From an uncultured Parabacteroides sp. (GTDB lineage Bacteria > Bacteroidota > Bacteroidia > Bacteroidales > Tannerellaceae), in NCBI RefSeq assembly GCF_947855115.1, contig NZ_CANTZW010000001.1, positions 186,001-250,000 on the forward strand: a DNA stretch of 64,000 bases, written 5' to 3'. The notes below the pieces were generated by a model. That model was not told where the DNA came from. It worked only from the letters and a program-made list of their open reading frames with translations, and did no database searches. A program made the position numbers and the translations under genes. Shown piece after piece: positions 25,537-33,835 of this stretch. The first letter of the stretch is position 1. The number at the start of each line of letters is the position of its first letter.

Positions 25537-26484
25537 CTAGAAATCAATGTTCTCGGTCAGCTCCGTCCATCCGGTCACGTTAAAGCTTCCGGGATTCGTC
25601 TCCTCCAGCAAGACATCGCCGATCGTCGCTTTCAAGGTCAAGCGAGTACCCGGAGATAAAGTATTCTGCAGATTCTGCCGGTAGGTCTGCGTTCTCCCAT
25701 TAGCCATTGTTATCACCAAGGTAACAGGAGGATTGGGAGCGGATGGGAATAACATCACCGTTGAATTGGTACTCAACGTATTCCCATCGGAGGATAAGGA
25801 AAGAGGGAAGCTTATCGTCTTCGAGAAATCGCTGGCCTCGCCCGTATAATAATTCAAGGCATAGGCGATATTACCGACCTGTACATCCACACTCGTGATA
25901 TTCGGGTCGATACTTCCGTTCCTGCCGGACAATGTAACCTTCAACCCGGCGGTTACCCTATGCAGCAAGGTTCCCATCGTATCCACTCCGATACTGATCG
26001 ATTGCTTCGCATAGACATAATCGTATACCGGGCCATACGTGGTATCCATCTGATTCGGATAGAGCTTGAAGTATTGGTCTTTCAGATCCTCGTCTAGGAT
26101 ATAGACAGGCCCGTCGACACGAGATCCCGGATAAGCAGGATCAGAGGTTTCATTTTGCACGACTCCCCAATAAATAAAATCATAAGTCCCGGAGGGTAAA
26201 CGAACGGGGTTCGAGGCAGGCAAGACGTGTCCTTTACCTACCGTATACAAGGCATGGATAGAGGTACGCACGCCCGACGGGTTGTAATTCCCAAAGTAAA
26301 TAGAAGAATTCTTCTCGCAAGGAGCCACCCCCAACGCTCCCGTAAAAGGTGTTTCCGACACAATGTTGGCCAACCGGAATTCCGGTGTGATAAGTTCTCT
26401 GGCCTCACGCTCGAGTTCCTCATCTTTAGAGCAACTCCCAAATAAACCGACTCCCAATAACACTATAAGTACAATCTTTTTCAT
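25537..26484 (-). CDS. Fimbrillin-like (Mfa2/FimB-type) lipoprotein
   Basis: 315 residues with lipobox GLFGSC (Cys18). The body is beta-rich with short repeats and ends in a fimbrillin-type strand (FNVTGWTELTENIDF). HRVTAGLKVTL near residue 175 is a common block in Bacteroidales fimbrillin and fimbrillin-associated (Mfa-like, FimB/Mfa2) proteins, which anchor or build surface fimbriae by donor-strand exchange. It stands alone; no major fimbrillin or Mfa3-5 gene is adjacent, so it may anchor pili encoded elsewhere or be a stand-alone adhesin. A perfect 13-bp inverted repeat touches its start codon. Confidence 0.65.
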   Translation of the reverse strand: MKKIVLIVLLGVGLFGSCSKDEELEREARELITPEFRLANIVSETPFTGALGVAPCEKNSSIYFGNYNPSGVRTSIHALYTVGKGHVLPASNPVRLPSGTYDFIYWGVVQNETSDPAYPGSRVDGPVYILDEDLKDQYFKLYPNQMDTTYGPVYDYVYAKQSISIGVDTMGTLLHRVTAGLKVTLSGRNGSIDPNITSVDVQVGNIAYALNYYTGEASDFSKTISFPLSLSSDGNTLSTNSTVMLFPSAPNPPVTLVITMANGRTQTYRQNLQNTLSPGTRLTLKATIGDVLLEETNPGSFNVTGWTELTENIDF

Positions 26485-26542
26485 AACTAAATCAATATTA
26501 TATTCATTTGCCCTTATTAAACAAGACAGTATTGATTTAGTT
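26485..26542. promoter_or_regulatory. Perfect 13-bp inverted repeat abutting a start codon
   Basis: Arms AACTAAATCAATA (26485-26497) and TATTGATTTAGTT (26530-26542), spacer 32 bases. The first arm begins at the base directly before the ATG of the fimbrillin-like gene. In RNA it would form a 13-bp stem against the initiation codon; in DNA it could be a site for a dimeric protein. Alternatives are set out under findings. Confidence 0.6.
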
Positions 26543-26664
26543 CGATTCTGAAAAGTTAAAAAAATTCACTTAAATAGATACAGCGCCCTTCCATCCCCCC
26601 GACCGTGGCGTATAAAAAGATAGCGCCGGGAATCATCGCTTCCAGCATATTGGCGATAAGATAT

Positions 26665-27666
26665 TTACGATTTAACCTTACTTCCACCAAACACCTCGCT
26701 CATCGGCATCTCGCTCAAAGCCTTGTCTATATACCCTAGTTCCTCCACGGAAAGACGGATATCCACCGCCCCCGCATTCTCCTTGAGCCTGCTGATCCGG
26801 CGTGTACCCGGAATAGGCACGATCCAGCTCTTTTTACAAAGCATCCACGCAAGGGAGATCTGTGAAGGAGTGGCATGATGCTTTTCGGCCAATCGATCGA
26901 TAAGCTCAAAAAGCCTCTTATTCCTCTCAAAGCTATCCGCTTGGAATTGGGGCATAGAAGCACGATAATCAGTCTTGGCATCAAAGGTAGATGAAGCCGA
27001 ATATTGGTTGGTAAGCAACCCGTTGGCCAATGGCGAGAAGGCCACCAAACCAATGCCAAGCTCCTCCAGAGCAGGAAACAGATTCTCGTTCCAACGGGCC
27101 ATCATGGAATAACGGTTTTGTACGGCGGTGACCGGACATACCTTGTGCGCACGACGCAAATAATCCTCGGTCGTTTCCGAGATTCCCCAATGCAAGATCT
27201 TGCCTTCCTTGATCAACTCGCCCATCACCTCCGCCACAATCTCAGGTTCTATCTTCGGATCTATACGATGCTGGTAATAAAGGTCGATATAATCCGTTCT
27301 CAACCGGCGAAGCGAGCCCTCCACCGCTTCGCGGATAGCCCGGGGGCTGGAATCGGGAACCAGTACATGAGAGCCTGTCTCATTCTCGTTATCTATAGTA
27401 AGTCCGAATTTCGTGGCAAGTACTATCCGGCCACGATAAGGCTTGAGCGCCTCACCCAGCAGTTCCTCGTTGTCATGAGGATTATTGTCTGTTCCATATG
27501 CCTCAGCGGTATCAAACATGGTATATCCCATATCTACCGCGGCAGCAAGTAAATCGGTCATTTCCCGCCTATCACCGGGTTCGCCATACGCATGACTCAT
27601 TCCCATACATCCCAAACCTATGGCAGAGCTGCGAAGCCCGCTTAATCCTAACATTCTCGATTCCAT
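26665..27666 (-). CDS. Aldo/keto reductase
   Basis: 333 residues, NADPH-dependent (alpha/beta)8-barrel reductase. The start MESRMLGLSGLRSSAIGLGCMG holds the strand-1 motif GLGCMGMS; the catalytic tetrad is visible as Asp and Tyr in MFDTAEAYG, Lys in IVLATKFG, and His in YYQHR. IPIPGTRR-type block VPIPGTRRISRLKENAGA binds NADP. Closest relatives are IolS/YhdN-like reductases acting on general carbonyls. It diverges from an AraC regulator (178 bases between starts), which likely controls it. A TAACTTCG box at 27698-27705 (minus) may be its promoter. Confidence 0.9.
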   Translation of the reverse strand: MESRMLGLSGLRSSAIGLGCMGMSHAYGEPGDRREMTDLLAAAVDMGYTMFDTAEAYGTDNNPHDNEELLGEALKPYRGRIVLATKFGLTIDNENETGSHVLVPDSSPRAIREAVEGSLRRLRTDYIDLYYQHRIDPKIEPEIVAEVMGELIKEGKILHWGISETTEDYLRRAHKVCPVTAVQNRYSMMARWNENLFPALEELGIGLVAFSPLANGLLTNQYSASSTFDAKTDYRASMPQFQADSFERNKRLFELIDRLAEKHHATPSQISLAWMLCKKSWIVPIPGTRRISRLKENAGAVDIRLSVEELGYIDKALSEMPMSEVFGGSKVKS

Positions 27667-27812
27667 GATACTCTTGTTTTAATGGTTTTACAATCGCGAA
27701 GTTACAAGAGCGCCAAGAATGATCCCTTACAATAAATACGGATATAATTACCATTATTTCAGTTCTTACGGAAAGAGGCATTCGCACGGTCTTCATTCGG
27801 GTGATTTTGATT

Positions 27813-27820
27813 ACTTTCGC
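27813..27820 (+). promoter_or_regulatory. Promoter -7 box of AraC gene at 27845
   Basis: TACTTTCG, one base off TAnnTTTG, about 25 bases before the ATG at 27845. It lies inside the upstream extension of the reading frame, which supports the shorter start. Confidence 0.35.
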
Positions 27821-27844
27821 GATCAGACAAATCGTACAGGAGAG

Positions 27845-28642
27845 ATGGAAAATATCATCATAAAGAACACCTTACAGGAGCTTGGCGTGAATGAATACAG
27901 CGATTACCTTGCTCACGCGCTTTGTACGGAAGGCAAATGTACCTTCGTGTTTAACGGAAAGATATTCGATTTTGCCGCCGGTGATTCTATTATCATCCGC
28001 AAGGGGAAACTGGTTGAGAAGATTTCTCCATCCGTAGATTTCCGCGTCAAGGTGGTTTACGTCACACCCGCTTTCATCGAGGCTTGCACTCCCTTAAGCA
28101 ACTATGGCATGAAAGGGCAACTCGCGTTATTCTTGAATCCTGTCATGCATCTTGATGGCGAGCAGGCGGCACGCCTGCTTCGTGATATGGAAAATATCGA
28201 GTTCCGGATGAGCGATAAGGAACACCATTTTTATCGAGATATCCTAATAAACGCAGTGCAAACCATGATACTCGACTTTTTCGATTTCCACTCTCATTTA
28301 TATGGGGAAAAAACAATTACTACGGCCTATGCCTCCACGATGCTCCGTTTCATACAAATGCTTGAGCGGGGCGATTACCGATACAATCGCGAGGTAAGTT
28401 ATTATGCATCGGAACTATGCGTCAGCCCTAAATATCTTACGGAGGTGTCGAACAAGACGAGCGGTTACTCTGCCAACTACTGGATAAACCGTTACACCAT
28501 CCTTGAGATATCCCGTTTATTACGAGATAAAACCCTCACCTACGTGAATATATCCAATATGTTCGGCTTCTCCTCTCCCGCCTATTTCAGTCGTTACGTA
28601 CAGACCTATCTTGGGATGAGGCCTTCGGAATATCGGGATTGA
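27845..28642 (+). CDS. AraC-family transcriptional regulator
   Basis: 265 residues from the ATG at 27845. The frame is open back to 27719, but the extra 42 residues are Tyr/His-rich and unlike the family, and a promoter-like box lies within them; AGGAGAG just before 27845 also favours the later start. The N-terminal cupin-like domain includes ALCTEGKCTFVFNGKIFDFA; the C-terminal HTH pair is ELCVSPKYLTEVSNKTSGYS and VNISNMFGFSSPAYFSRYVQ with the closing MRPSEYR. It resembles the group next to aldo/keto reductases or efflux pumps that respond to electrophiles. Target inferred from divergence with the reductase. Confidence 0.85.
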   Translation: MENIIIKNTLQELGVNEYSDYLAHALCTEGKCTFVFNGKIFDFAAGDSIIIRKGKLVEKISPSVDFRVKVVYVTPAFIEACTPLSNYGMKGQLALFLNPVMHLDGEQAARLLRDMENIEFRMSDKEHHFYRDILINAVQTMILDFFDFHSHLYGEKTITTAYASTMLRFIQMLERGDYRYNREVSYYASELCVSPKYLTEVSNKTSGYSANYWINRYTILEISRLLRDKTLTYVNISNMFGFSSPAYFSRYVQTYLGMRPSEYRD

Positions 28643-28661
28643 CAACTTTCTGCCGGCATTT

Positions 28662-29276
28662 TTAAGCGAACAAATGCGACCAATCCTCCCGAGCCTGCGG
28701 CATATAGGATCTCATTCCCAATAATTCGGCCGCCCGGCAATTCACGGAGGCATCATCAATCAGCATCGTTTCTTCCGCTAAAATATTCGAATCTTTCAAT
28801 ACATATTCAAAAATATCCGGGTTCGGCTTCAGCATATGCAACTCGTAAGAAAGGTAAATCTTATTGAAGAAATCTTGGGCGCAAAGACCCTGGTAAGAGA
28901 AATAGGTATTTTCAGACCATTTCCAATGAAGCTCGTTCGTATTGCTCAGAAGCATCGTATTATAACGCTTACGAAGCTCCAACAGCAACCGCAACTTATT
29001 TTCCGGTACATCTCCCAGCATGGCGATCCACGCAGCGTCGATTTGATCATCGGACAAGGGCTTGCCCGACAAGGCACGAATATCATCGCGGAAACGCTCT
29101 ACCGATATCATCCCTAATTCCAATCGCTCAAACAAATCCTTATGTTGGTAATTATTCGTGATCTGCTCACGGATATTCTCCACGCCCAGACTCTCGAAAG
29201 CCTCGATACAGCGGTTGCGAGTCAAGTTAATAAGCACACCGCCCAAGTCTATAATCAAATTCTTTATGCCTTCCAT
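28662..29276 (-). CDS. HAD-superfamily phosphatase (YihX-like)
   Basis: 204 residues. The start is set at 29276 (MEGIKNLIIDLGGVL); the frame is open 29 residues further but those codons lie in the end of the potD gene. Motif 1 is IIDLGGVL, with the nucleophile Asp; motif 2 LLSNTNELH, motif 3 Lys/Asp in LKPNPDIFEYVL and TMLIDDASVNC. The GG in place of the second motif-1 Asp is usual in the YihX/haloacid-dehalogenase branch acting on sugar phosphates or nucleotides. It begins one base before the potD stop region, so it is the last gene of the polyamine operon, with no obvious link to polyamines. Confidence 0.82.
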   Translation of the reverse strand: MEGIKNLIIDLGGVLINLTRNRCIEAFESLGVENIREQITNNYQHKDLFERLELGMISVERFRDDIRALSGKPLSDDQIDAAWIAMLGDVPENKLRLLLELRKRYNTMLLSNTNELHWKWSENTYFSYQGLCAQDFFNKIYLSYELHMLKPNPDIFEYVLKDSNILAEETMLIDDASVNCRAAELLGMRSYMPQAREDWSHLFA

Positions 29277-29277
29277 A

Positions 29278-30621
29278 TCATTTCTTTTTATACCAGCTAC
29301 GCCGTCTGCGATGCCGTCTTTTTTGTTGATAACGACTGATCCGCTTATAAACGACCCAGACAAACAACAGACCGAAAACAGCGAATATCAATATAACAAT
29401 CCAAGAATTAAGATTGTCTCCCTTTACCCGGCTCCACATCTCCAAAACAACTTCCGTCTCGTTCCCGAAATCACGGATCATGGCACAACGCTCCACGACC
29501 TTCCGGTCCGGATATTGAGCCGGATCTATCCGGACTCGCTCCGCTCCCGGCCCGAAGAAATAACTGACATCCGAGAACTCGCTCCGTGTCGTATCGATTT
29601 TCTCCGCCAATATCTCCGGGGTAGCCACGGTACTGACATATCCGGTCACTTCCATATTACGGCAGACGATGTCCGGACGACAAAGATAATCCATAAAATA
29701 ACTGGCCGCCTTTACGTTGCGAGCATATTTAGGGATCGCCCAGCCATCGTACCAGATATTACTGCCTTCTAAAGGAACCTCATATCCCAGATCCACACCT
29801 ACGGCACTCGCCTCTTCCATGGCCCAGACCGCATCGCCACTCCAAGTGAAGTTCAACCACGCTTTTCCTTTCGTCATCATCTCCTTACCGAAATCGGCCT
29901 CCCAACCGGCGATATTCGGTTTCATCTCCTTCAAGTATTTCTCGGCGATAGCGATCATTTCCGGGGAGTTATCGTTCATCAATCGCTCCACCGTGATCGT
30001 ACCATCTGCCAGTTCCTTCGCATGGGCGTATATGATAGCGGTCCCATAGGCGTCGCGATAACTATCCTTCATCAAGATCTTGTTCTTGAAACGAGGGTTC
30101 CATAGGCATTTCCACGACATTACCTCATCTTTCGATACATGAGCCTTATCGTATAACAAGCCGGCGGTTCCCCACATATAAGGAACTACGTAGTCGGTAG
30201 TCTTCCGCCCCGGCTGGCTTAACTTATTCAGCTCCCCTTGGATATAAGGAGAGACATTGTCGATATAATCCGGGGTCTTCCCGAAATCACGATCGATCGG
30301 CAATAGCAGGTTCTTCCTCAGCATACGCTCGATGATATACTCCGAAGGACAGATCAAGTCGAAATCCTCATGCCCCCGCTCGATCTTGGTCAACATGATC
30401 TCGTTGATATCAAAGACCTGATAGATAATTCGGACATCCTCGCCCGTTTGTTCCTTATACCATTCCGGGAAATCCGTCAAGACATCCTCATCGATATAAT
30501 CTCCCCAGTTATAAATCTTTAAGATCTTGCTTCTCTCCTCGTCAGAACGCCCGCACGAAGCGAACAACCCCAGAAGCAGGGCCAAGACAGACAAGACCGA
30601 TATAAACTTCTTCATTTCCAT
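29278..30621 (-). CDS. potD: Spermidine/putrescine-binding lipoprotein with C-terminal TM anchor
   Basis: 447 residues. Lipobox LFASC near residue 23, then a PotD-type periplasmic binding fold: KIYNWGDYIDEDVL at the start, DLICPSEYIIERM, YMWGTAGLLYD and NFTWSGDAVWAMEEA are hallmark blocks. It feeds polyamine to the PotBC permease. Unusual is a C-terminal extension: a TM helix at about 405-424 (WIVILIFAVFGLLFVWVV) and a strongly basic tail (QQKRRHRRRRSWYKKK). The usual PotD is about 350 residues and soluble. Two anchors would tether the binding protein at both ends, or the lipobox is unused. It lies next to potC with no gap. Confidence 0.9.
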   Translation of the reverse strand: MEMKKFISVLSVLALLLGLFASCGRSDEERSKILKIYNWGDYIDEDVLTDFPEWYKEQTGEDVRIIYQVFDINEIMLTKIERGHEDFDLICPSEYIIERMLRKNLLLPIDRDFGKTPDYIDNVSPYIQGELNKLSQPGRKTTDYVVPYMWGTAGLLYDKAHVSKDEVMSWKCLWNPRFKNKILMKDSYRDAYGTAIIYAHAKELADGTITVERLMNDNSPEMIAIAEKYLKEMKPNIAGWEADFGKEMMTKGKAWLNFTWSGDAVWAMEEASAVGVDLGYEVPLEGSNIWYDGWAIPKYARNVKAASYFMDYLCRPDIVCRNMEVTGYVSTVATPEILAEKIDTTRSEFSDVSYFFGPGAERVRIDPAQYPDRKVVERCAMIRDFGNETEVVLEMWSRVKGDNLNSWIVILIFAVFGLLFVWVVYKRISRYQQKRRHRRRRSWYKKK

Positions 30622-31410
30622 TTACGCTCGCTTCGCTTTCTCAGCACGTTTATTTATAACAATCAATAATACTAATACGGTTACGAAGATAATCGTAGAG
30701 AGGGGGCGTAACTCCGGGGTCAATCCTCCCTTCCGGGCATCTGCGTAGATAAAGGTAGAGAGAGTCTCCAAGCCTTCGTTACCAATCGTAAATATGGTCA
30801 CGGCAAAATCGTCGATAGACAGCGTGAAGGCAAGGATAAAGCCACTGATCATACCCGGACGGATTTCCGGGAAGATCACTTTTCGCAAGGCCTGAAACGG
30901 GGTCGCTCCTAAATCCAACGCCGCCTCGTAAATATTTTGGTTCATCTGCTTCAAGCGGGGCATGACACTTAATACCACATAAGGCGTACAGAACGTGATA
31001 TGCGCCAACACAACCGTCGTGAACCCTTGCGAGATCCCTAAACTGACAAATAACAGGAACAAGGATATACCGGTGATGATATCCGGGTTCAGCATCGGGA
31101 TGTTATTGATAAAACTCACGGCGTTGCGGGCTCTTGCCTTCAGATTAAAGATCCCGATAGCGGCCACGCTCCCCAACAATGTAGACACCGTCGCGGCTAT
31201 CATGGCGATAGCGAACGTATTCCAAAGGGCGCTGACCAACGAATGCTGTACGTTGCCGGCGAAAAGAGAGCTATACAATTTCGTGGAGAAACCTGTCCAG
31301 TTACCCAACACTTTTGCCTCCGTAAACGAGAAGATCATGATAATCAAGATCGGCGAGTAGAGCAATACGAGCAAAGCCCACAGATATCCTTTAGCCAAAT
31401 ACCTCACCAT
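30622..31410 (-). CDS. potC: Spermidine/putrescine ABC permease PotC
   Basis: 262 residues, six TM helices. The cytoplasmic EAA loop is EAALDLGATPFQALRKVIFPEIRPGMISGF, reported here in parts (EAALDLGATPFQAL, RPGMISG), the coupling site for the ATPase. FTLSIDDFAVTIF is the PotC-specific stretch after it. Its start overlaps the stop of potB by one base, typical of tight coupling. Confidence 0.92.
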   Translation of the reverse strand: MVRYLAKGYLWALLVLLYSPILIIMIFSFTEAKVLGNWTGFSTKLYSSLFAGNVQHSLVSALWNTFAIAMIAATVSTLLGSVAAIGIFNLKARARNAVSFINNIPMLNPDIITGISLFLLFVSLGISQGFTTVVLAHITFCTPYVVLSVMPRLKQMNQNIYEAALDLGATPFQALRKVIFPEIRPGMISGFILAFTLSIDDFAVTIFTIGNEGLETLSTFIYADARKGGLTPELRPLSTIIFVTVLVLLIVINKRAEKAKRA

Positions 31411-32207
31411 CAGATAAGCCCTCCCTCATTCGCGGAATCACTGCTCTCATTACTGAACAACCCCGTGATTCCGATTAATAATAGCATGATAAGAGAAAGC
31501 GCCGCCCCATAATTCCACATGCCGTTATTGATATTCTCCTGTATGGTCGTACCGAACAGTTTGATATTATTCATCGTTAATAACTCGGCAATGGCAAACG
31601 TAGAGATAGTCGGCATGAATACCATCATGATGCCACTTACCACTCCCGGCATGGATAGGGGGAACACAGCCTTGATAAACACCTGCAACGGGTTCGCCCC
31701 CAAATCTTGCGCCGCCTCGATCAAGCTGTGATCCATCTTCTGGAGTGTATTATAAATCGGATAGATCATGAAGGGCAGGAAGTTGTACACCATACCGAAA
31801 ATCAAGGCCCCTTCCCCCAACGGGAAATTCAGGAAATCGAACAAGGCTACGGTAGCCAACGTACGGATCAAAATATTGACCCACATCGGAAGGATAAACA
31901 AGACAACCATCGTACGGGAGGTATTAAACCGGGCCTGACTCAGTATCCAAGCGGCCGGATATCCCAGCAACAGACAAAGAATAGTCGTTATCAAGGCGAT
32001 CCCGACCGAATACACGAAGGTGTTTATCGCCTCGGGGTGGATCATAAACTTACGGAAATTAACGAGAGTAAACATCCCCTCGTCATTCGTAAAGGCGTAA
32101 TACACGATCAAAATGAGCGGTATCACGACAAAAATGGCCAAGAACAGGACATAAGGAATAGTCCAGTTCCTCCGTCTCATGAAAAATGCAGAAAACGTAT
32201 TGATCAC
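31410..32207 (-). CDS. potB: Spermidine/putrescine ABC permease PotB
   Basis: 265 residues, six TM helices. EAA loop EAAQDLGANPLQVF followed by PLSMPGVVSG. The first helix begins after a basic stretch (MRRRNWTIPYVLFLAIF). It sits 12 bases after potA and overlaps potC by one base. With PotC it forms the membrane channel for polyamine import. Confidence 0.92.
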   Translation of the reverse strand: MINTFSAFFMRRRNWTIPYVLFLAIFVVIPLILIVYYAFTNDEGMFTLVNFRKFMIHPEAINTFVYSVGIALITTILCLLLGYPAAWILSQARFNTSRTMVVLFILPMWVNILIRTLATVALFDFLNFPLGEGALIFGMVYNFLPFMIYPIYNTLQKMDHSLIEAAQDLGANPLQVFIKAVFPLSMPGVVSGIMMVFMPTISTFAIAELLTMNNIKLFGTTIQENINNGMWNYGAALSLIMLLLIGITGLFSNESSDSANEGGLI

Positions 32208-32219
32208 TTCCTTCCCTTT

Positions 32220-33608
32220 TTAAACATGAATAACTCGAATTTTATCCGGGGCAATCGTTATGCCGACATGGTCTCCATCATCCCATACATCATTGGTATC
32301 GACAAAGATATCCTCGTCCCAGTCCGTAAACACGGTCAAATGATAATGGTTGCCTTTGTAAAGGATAAACTTCACCTCTCCGGTCAAGCGACCGTCTTCC
32401 TCGTTATCCTCCAAGATCACGTCCTTAAAATCAATCTCGACCTTAACCGGCGTATTCGGCTCTATGCCGGTTACTTCCTTACATTCGAAAGTACAACCCA
32501 GGAATTCCACGTGCGTAGCGTCGATCAGCTTTCCCTCGAAAGTATTGCAAATACGTTCCTTCCTCATCACATGGATATCGAAAGGTTTGATAAGAAGACC
32601 AACCTCACTGCCTGCCTCGAACGGATGGTAATCTTGTACCATGAACTCATATCCGTTCGGGGTTTGCACCATCATCTCATAATGTACGCCCTTGAAGATG
32701 GAGGAAGTCACCTTCCCGGTCAACATCGCCGCCTCAGACAACTCGAATATATAAATATCCTCGGGGCGCACCACAACATCTACCGGCGTCTGCTCTCCGA
32801 ACCCCTCGTCCACGCATTCGAACTCATGGCCGGCGAAAGAGACTTGCTTATCCCTGATCATCGTTCCGTTCAAGATATTACTCTCACCGATAAAATCAGC
32901 GACAAATGAATTGACAGGCTCGTTATAAATATCGATCGGAGTACCGATCTGCTGGATCTTCCCCTCGCTCATGACAACGATGGTATCGCTCAATGTCAAC
33001 GCCTCTTCCTGATCGTGCGTCACATACACGAAGGTAATGCCTAAAGACTTATGCATCTCTTTCAATTCCATCTGCATATCCTTACGCATCTTCAAGTCTA
33101 AGGCCGCCAACGGCTCATCCAGCAATAACACCTCCGGTTCATTCACGATGGCACGGGCTATCGCCACGCGTTGCTGCTGGCCGCCGGATAGAGAATCAAC
33201 ATCACGTTCCTCATAATCCGTCAATCCTACCATTTTCAGCGCTTGTTTCACTTTCTTCTCGATCGTGGCGGAAGGAAGCTTCTTTAATTTCAAGCCAAAG
33301 GCGATATTATTATACACATTCAAATGTGGAAATAAAGCATATTTCTGGAACACCGTATTTACGGGACGTTTATGCGGAGGAGTCTGCGTGATCTCTTTCC
33401 CGGCGATCGTGATAACACCTTCGGAGGCCGTCTGAAAACCAGCTATCAAACGCAATAATGTAGTCTTTCCGCAACCGGAAGGTCCCAAAATTGTTACAAA
33501 CTCGCCCTTGCGGACATATAAATTTACATCATTCAGCACAGCCTTCTCCCCGAAATGTTTCGAGACATGCTCCACGCTGATAATGCAATCGGATTTTTGC
33601 ATCGACAT
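32220..33608 (-). CDS. potA: Spermidine/putrescine ABC ATPase PotA
   Basis: 462 residues; first gene of the pot operon. Walker [10 protein letters not shown], signature [14 protein letters not shown], Walker [14 protein letters not shown]-loop [10 protein letters not shown] are intact. After residue 240 come two TOBE-like beta domains (around [20 protein letters not shown] and again near [16 protein letters not shown]), making it about 90 residues longer than E. coli PotA; the extra domain is acidic and may sense polyamine. It drives the PotBC channel. No convincing TAnnTTTG promoter was found on the minus strand in the gap upstream. Confidence 0.93.
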   Translation of the reverse strand: MSMQKSDCIISVEHVSKHFGEKAVLNDVNLYVRKGEFVTILGPSGCGKTTLLRLIAGFQTASEGVITIAGKEITQTPPHKRPVNTVFQKYALFPHLNVYNNIAFGLKLKKLPSATIEKKVKQALKMVGLTDYEERDVDSLSGGQQQRVAIARAIVNEPEVLLLDEPLAALDLKMRKDMQMELKEMHKSLGITFVYVTHDQEEALTLSDTIVVMSEGKIQQIGTPIDIYNEPVNSFVADFIGESNILNGTMIRDKQVSFAGHEFECVDEGFGEQTPVDVVVRPEDIYIFELSEAAMLTGKVTSSIFKGVHYEMMVQTPNGYEFMVQDYHPFEAGSEVGLLIKPFDIHVMRKERICNTFEGKLIDATHVEFLGCTFECKEVTGIEPNTPVKVEIDFKDVILEDNEEDGRLTGEVKFILYKGNHYHLTVFTDWDEDIFVDTNDVWDDGDHVGITIAPDKIRVIHV

Positions 33609-33740
33609 TATCCCCTAACCTATATTAGAATTAAACAAACATGAACAATGTTCTTATATTTGCGCGAATGTACAGATTTTAATAGGGTCGGGCACTATCG
33701 TTTTTACAAAATTTGACCTTACAGGCAGTGGGAAAGCTAA

Positions 33741-33833
33741 TATTTCCCTCAGATACGGCCTTATACCGGGTGAGAAGCCTGTATTTCCCACATGCCCGGC
33801 TTCACATCGGTATAAGGCAGATATTTGGAAAAC
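33741..33833. repeat. About 41-bp tandem repeat with a long hairpin
   Basis: TATTTCCC begins units near 33741 and 33782, and a related TATTTGG near 33822, a period of about 41. Units share TATTTCCC, eight variable bases, then GGC. The arms CCTTATACCGGGTGAGAAGCC (split here: CCTTATACCGGG + TGAGAAGCC, 33759-33779) and GGCTTCACATCGGTATAAGG (33798-33817) form a long imperfect hairpin. It fills most of the gap between the GH78 stop and the potA start. Confidence 0.5.
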
Positions 33834-33835
33834 CT

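Noticed and set aside
27719..27844. Upstream extension of the AraC gene at 27845
   Set aside because: The 42 extra residues are Tyr/His-rich, unlike the family, and contain a promoter-like box.
29277..29363. Longer N-terminus of the HAD phosphatase
   Set aside because: The extra codons lie inside the end of potD; the start at 29276 gives the usual HAD N-terminus.
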